Assembly: GCA_025964695.1 (NCBI GenBank)
Contig: JAOPYK010000244.1
Coordinates: 1-37,361, forward strand
Direction of reading: 5' to 3'
Source of the DNA: Streptosporangiaceae bacterium
GTDB taxonomy: Bacteria > Actinomycetota > Actinomycetes > Streptosporangiales > Streptosporangiaceae
DNA: 37,361 nucleotides
Made by a program: the position numbers and the translations under genes
The notes under the pieces: model-generated
What the model was told of the DNA's origin: nothing
Seen by the model: the letters and a program-made list of their open reading frames with translations, nothing else
The model's database searches: none
Shown: positions 34,580 through 37,361 of the stretch, one piece after another
How positions within the stretch are numbered: position 1 is the stretch's first letter
How the letters are laid out: each line of letters starts with the position of its first letter

Positions 34580-36259
34580 TCACTCCGGCGGGATCTCCCG
34601 GTAGACCAGGCTCAGGTCGACGCCCCGGCTCCGGTTGATCAGGCGTGCCGCGACGTACCAGAGGACCCCGCTGAGGACCACGCCAAACATGAACCACAGC
34701 GACAGCGTTCTGGTGACCGCGAACGTGGTGTTGATCGTGTTGTTGAAGATGAAGGCGACCATCAGCGCGCCCAGGGCGAGCACACCACCCGCCCCGGCCA
34801 GCGCGACGACCGGGACACCGAGGAGGCGCCTGCCGCCGGCCGACTCCCATACCGTACGCAACCGGTATGGGAACACCGCGCCGGCCAGTGCCACCACGAT
34901 GAACGCGAGGATCTGGGCCAGCAGCGCGCCCAGCAGGCTGGCGTTGGACCAGTTGACCAGCGCCACGAGGGCGATCTCGCCGGTCACGGTGCACAGCACG
35001 ATGGCCTTCACCGGAGTGTGGAACCGTTCGCTGACATCACCGAGGCTCTGCGGCACCGTGCGGTCCAGTGACCAGGCGAGCATGTACCGGGTGGACTGCA
35101 TCACCGACAGTGGCGTGCCCATGACGGCCCAGATGACGAAGCCGACGCCCAGCAGGAGCAGGAGGAAGACGTTGTGGGTCAGCAGCGCGGCGAGGAAGTT
35201 GAAGCCCGGCGGCAGGCCCGCGGGCAGGCCGAGCTTGTCCGGGGCGGCGTTGGCGAGGTAGCCCAGGCTGCCCAGCCACTTCGTGCTGACGTGGCTGGTG
35301 AGCACGGCCGTGAGCACGACGAGCACCAATCCGTTGATCAGGACGCCGCCGACCATCGCCCGGTACTGCGTCTTCGACGCGCGCTTGATCTCCCCGCCGA
35401 TCTGAGCGGAACCCTGTGCGTAGCCGACCACGAAGAACACCCACGGCAGCATCAGGAAGGTGTCGGTGAGGCTGAACGGCGCGCTGTTGCCGGTGTAACC
35501 GGCGTGCTCTGCGGTGGGAATGATCTGGTCGTAGGTCAGCCCGCCGTGGCCGGCCGCGAAGTCGTTCCAGCCTCCGGTGACGTGGCCGCCGCGGAAGGCC
35601 AGCAGCACGATCGACACCAGCAGGCTGAGGCCGGCGATGGCGAACAGGAACTTCTGCCACCGCCAGTAGCGCTGGCCGCCCAGGACGATGAGGACGCCGA
35701 AGCCGACCGTGATCAGGGTGCCGAGGCCGAGGACCCACCACTGGGTGTGGATGCCGAGCACGTCCTGCTTGGCCAGCAGCGTATTGCTCATGTTCAGCCA
35801 GACCCGTTGGCCGGTGACTGAACTGAGCGTGGCCAGCGCCGCGGGCACGGCGAAGGTCAGGGCGAAGTAGGCGTTGAAGCCGATCCAGAAGAAGATCATC
35901 CAGAGGCCCTGGCTCCACGAGAGCAGGAAGCCGAGGATCGGGTGGAGCGTACGGCTGACGAAGACGTAGTCGCCGCCCGAACGCGGCATCGCCGCGGCGA
36001 ACTCGGAGTAGACGCGCAGCAGGGTGAACGCCATGAGCAGCGTCCCGATGACCACTGCGAGCAGGATGTTGCCGCCCGGAAAGGCCGTCTGCGCCTGGAG
36101 GAACAGGAACACGCCGCCGACCGCGACGTTCATCCCGAAGGTGTTCATGATGAAGGCGTCGAAGAAGGACACCTCGCGGATCAGTCCAGTGGAGTTGCGG
36201 ACGAAGACGCCGGCCTGTTCATCGGACGGAGACGTGGGGACGTGGCTCGCTGCGGTCAT
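34580..36259 (-). CDS. APC-superfamily amino acid/amine permease
   Basis: The 559-aa product has about 12-14 hydrophobic helices, starting near residue 35 (FGMNVAVGGVFLF), and the APC signature region EFAAAMPRSGGDYVFVSR between helices 2 and 3, which matches amino acid-polyamine-organocation transporters. GGAG precedes ATG 36259. It lies 14 bp after the gntR-type gene. FrlA, the E. coli fructosamine importer, is also an APC permease. No substrate can be read from sequence; a zwitterionic amino sugar, amino acid or ureide is plausible. Confidence 0.92.
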   Translation of the reverse strand: MTAASHVPTSPSDEQAGVFVRNSTGLIREVSFFDAFIMNTFGMNVAVGGVFLFLQAQTAFPGGNILLAVVIGTLLMAFTLLRVYSEFAAAMPRSGGDYVFVSRTLHPILGFLLSWSQGLWMIFFWIGFNAYFALTFAVPAALATLSSVTGQRVWLNMSNTLLAKQDVLGIHTQWWVLGLGTLITVGFGVLIVLGGQRYWRWQKFLFAIAGLSLLVSIVLLAFRGGHVTGGWNDFAAGHGGLTYDQIIPTAEHAGYTGNSAPFSLTDTFLMLPWVFFVVGYAQGSAQIGGEIKRASKTQYRAMVGGVLINGLVLVVLTAVLTSHVSTKWLGSLGYLANAAPDKLGLPAGLPPGFNFLAALLTHNVFLLLLLGVGFVIWAVMGTPLSVMQSTRYMLAWSLDRTVPQSLGDVSERFHTPVKAIVLCTVTGEIALVALVNWSNASLLGALLAQILAFIVVALAGAVFPYRLRTVWESAGGRRLLGVPVVALAGAGGVLALGALMVAFIFNNTINTTFAVTRTLSLWFMFGVVLSGVLWYVAARLINRSRGVDLSLVYREIPPE

Positions 36260-36273
36260 GGGGGGGCTCCCCT

Positions 36274-37113
36274 CTAGTGAGTGGTGGGGGCGGTAGGTGG
36301 ATCGTGGTGGGCGGTTCCCACCACGTGCTGGATGTGGCTGTCGCGGCGATGGCTCTCGATCTCGAATCGGAACCGGTCCGCCCGGTAGAGGACCTGGGAG
36401 AACTCGACCGGCGTGCGGTGCTGGTCGAAGGTGATCGCCTCTACCCGCAGGAGCGCCTCCCCCACGGGAACCTGCAGGTGGCTGGAGTGCTCGGGGCGTG
36501 CACGCACGACCTCGATGGTGTTGCTGGCGGACGTCATCACCGTGCCGTGGCGCCGCTCCAGCAGCTGGTACAGCGACGAGCTCAGGTCCGCCTCGGTCAG
36601 TCCGCGGCACAGCTCGGCCCGCAGGAACGCCGAGAGCAGCGCGATCGGCTCACCGGCGAGGAACGCCAGCCGCCGCAGGTGGAACAGCTCGGCGCCGACG
36701 GGGACCTGCAGGGCCCCGGCCCTCGCCTCGGAGGCCGGGGCGGTCTCCGCCGTCAGTACGCGCATCGCGACGGGCAAGCCGGTCGCCCCCAGCGCGGCCG
36801 TGAAGCTGGAGAGCAGTTGGATCTTGTTCGCGACCTTCAGTTCCCGGACGAAGGTGCCGCGGCCGCGGGTCCTGGTGAGGTAACCGTCCTTCGCCAGCGC
36901 CAGGATCGCCTGCCTGACCGGCGCGAGGCTGACTCCCAGCCGGGCCGCGTACTCCTTCTCCTGCAACAGCTTCTCGCCCGGGGTGAGCCCTCCGGACATG
37001 ATCTCGTCGAGCAGCAGACGGTAGACCTGTTCGTGGTACGGCAGCGCTGAGCCGCGGTCGATCGCGAACGGCAGTTGGCCGCTCGGCGAGTCGGGGAGCT
37101 CGAACGGTGACAT
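36274..37113 (-). CDS. GntR/HutC-family regulator with UTRA domain
   Basis: The 279-aa product (ATG 37113, AGGA eight bases upstream; the ATG at 37122 lacks a site) has the GntR winged helix at residues about 25-85 (ALPYHEQVYRLLLDEIMSGGL, then LGVSLAPVRQAILALAKDGYL and RGRGTFV). It is followed by a UTRA ligand domain (about 110-260, ending with the SQVLYRADRFRFE block). HutC/FrlR-type regulators bind small metabolites such as sugar phosphates or amino-sugar phosphates. It is the first gene of the nine-gene operon and probably an autoregulating repressor (inference). Confidence 0.93.
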   Translation of the reverse strand: MSPFELPDSPSGQLPFAIDRGSALPYHEQVYRLLLDEIMSGGLTPGEKLLQEKEYAARLGVSLAPVRQAILALAKDGYLTRTRGRGTFVRELKVANKIQLLSSFTAALGATGLPVAMRVLTAETAPASEARAGALQVPVGAELFHLRRLAFLAGEPIALLSAFLRAELCRGLTEADLSSSLYQLLERRHGTVMTSASNTIEVVRARPEHSSHLQVPVGEALLRVEAITFDQHRTPVEFSQVLYRADRFRFEIESHRRDSHIQHVVGTAHHDPPTAPTTH

Positions 37114-37280
37114 GCGAAGCATCCTAAAAGTTATAAGTTTCCAAACTATTACTAGGACACTAGCGTTTCGTTTCCGGGCAGGCCAGAGAGAAGGCCCGGG
37201 TGTGGTAGGCGGTTCCTCCGACTACGGTGTCAGGAGCGATCGGCGACCAGGGGTCTGGTCTCACCGAGAGGTGCCGCGGG
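37114..37280. promoter_or_regulatory. Divergent control region of the ureide operon and the MFS gene
   Basis: The left end (about 37121-37165) is markedly AT-rich in this GC-rich window. It contains a perfect inverted repeat AGTTT-CC-AAACT (37136-37147) next to a TTATAA-type -10 on the minus strand (TATAAC), and CTAG-GACA-CTAG about 10 bp further. GntR/HutC sites are short palindromes near the promoter, so the first repeat is a candidate operator. The exact -35 is unclear. Confidence 0.45.
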
Positions 37281-37361
37281 ATGCGTGCTGCTCACCGCCT
37301 GTTCCTGACTGGGCAGTCGGTGTCTGTTCTCGGCGATGGTTTCGCGGCCCTGGCCATACCC
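37281..37361 (+). CDS. MFS transporter, N-terminal fragment (runs off the right edge)
   Basis: 27 codons from ATG 37281 are present and still open at the window end. They read RLFLTGQSVSVLGDGFAALAIP, a standard major-facilitator first helix. GAGAGG (37266-37271) lies nine bases upstream. It is divergent from the operon; nothing can be said about substrate. Confidence 0.7.
   Translation, partial: MRAAHRLFLTGQSVSVLGDGFAALAIP

Noticed and set aside
32503-34638. Long plus-strand open frame opposite the PfkB-SIS gene
   Set aside because: Arg/Gly/Gln-rich antisense shadow; the minus strand carries clear kinase and SIS motifs.

Overview
The window is very GC-rich DNA with strong third-position GC bias, frequent GTG/TTG starts, ATGA/GTGA gene overlaps and several apparently leaderless genes. 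Its gene types (form I CO dehydrogenase, LOG proteins, bPH_2 membrane proteins, STAS/anti-sigma proteins, many one-component regulators) point to a soil actinomycete. Something near Streptosporangiales is my best guess, and that guess is inference.

Layout. (1) 1-1776: a truncated GMC oxidoreductase divergent from a Rieske oxygenase of the choline/betaine/carnitine type. (2) 1771-2521: a debris patch with a nitroreductase-like 3' relic, a phage DUF2190 capsid-cement-like gene and a small coupled ORF. (3) 2556-6979: an AraC regulator divergent from a large DUF5107+TPR protein, a probable carbohydrate locus. (4) 7011-13306: housekeeping and accessory genes (a YfcE-type phosphoesterase, an NDH-2-like flavoprotein, an orphan histidine kinase, two bPH_2/YdbS-YdbT membrane proteins) with small gene relics between them. 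(5) 13535-22506: a complete form I aerobic CO dehydrogenase operon, coxM-coxS-coxL-coxF(XdhC-YHS)-mocA-like-coxD-coxG-coxE, facing a LysR regulator. CoxL carries the AYxCSFR active-site loop, so this strain probably oxidises CO, including trace CO. (6) 22677-26898: small genes (XRE regulator, STAS protein, methyltransferase, secreted Cys-rich peptide), a graveyard of two broken enzyme genes, and an ArsR-AHSA1 pair with a clear palindromic operator. (7) 37113-26941 on the minus strand: one tightly packed nine-gene operon of about 10.2 kb, reading GntR/HutC regulator, APC permease, fused PfkB kinase-SIS protein, nucleotidyltransferase-fold protein, metallophosphoesterase, LOG-family protein, allantoinase, allantoin/hydantoin racemase, allantoicase. 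(8) 37281-end: the first 27 codons of an MFS transporter.

The most novel-looking system is region 7. Its front half (HutC-type regulator, APC permease, PfkB kinase, SIS deglycase/isomerase) has the parts list of fructosamine (Frl) catabolism, but with kinase and SIS protein fused. Its back half opens allantoin and allantoate. In between sit three proteins (NTase, phosphoesterase, LOG) that belong to neither pathway. I read it as a candidate pathway for a glycosylated or phosphoribosylated ureide, purine or related N-compound, releasing a sugar phosphate and a ureide. The second notable point is the YHS domain fused to CoxF, which suggests a metal (copper) role in building the Mo-Cu site of CO dehydrogenase.
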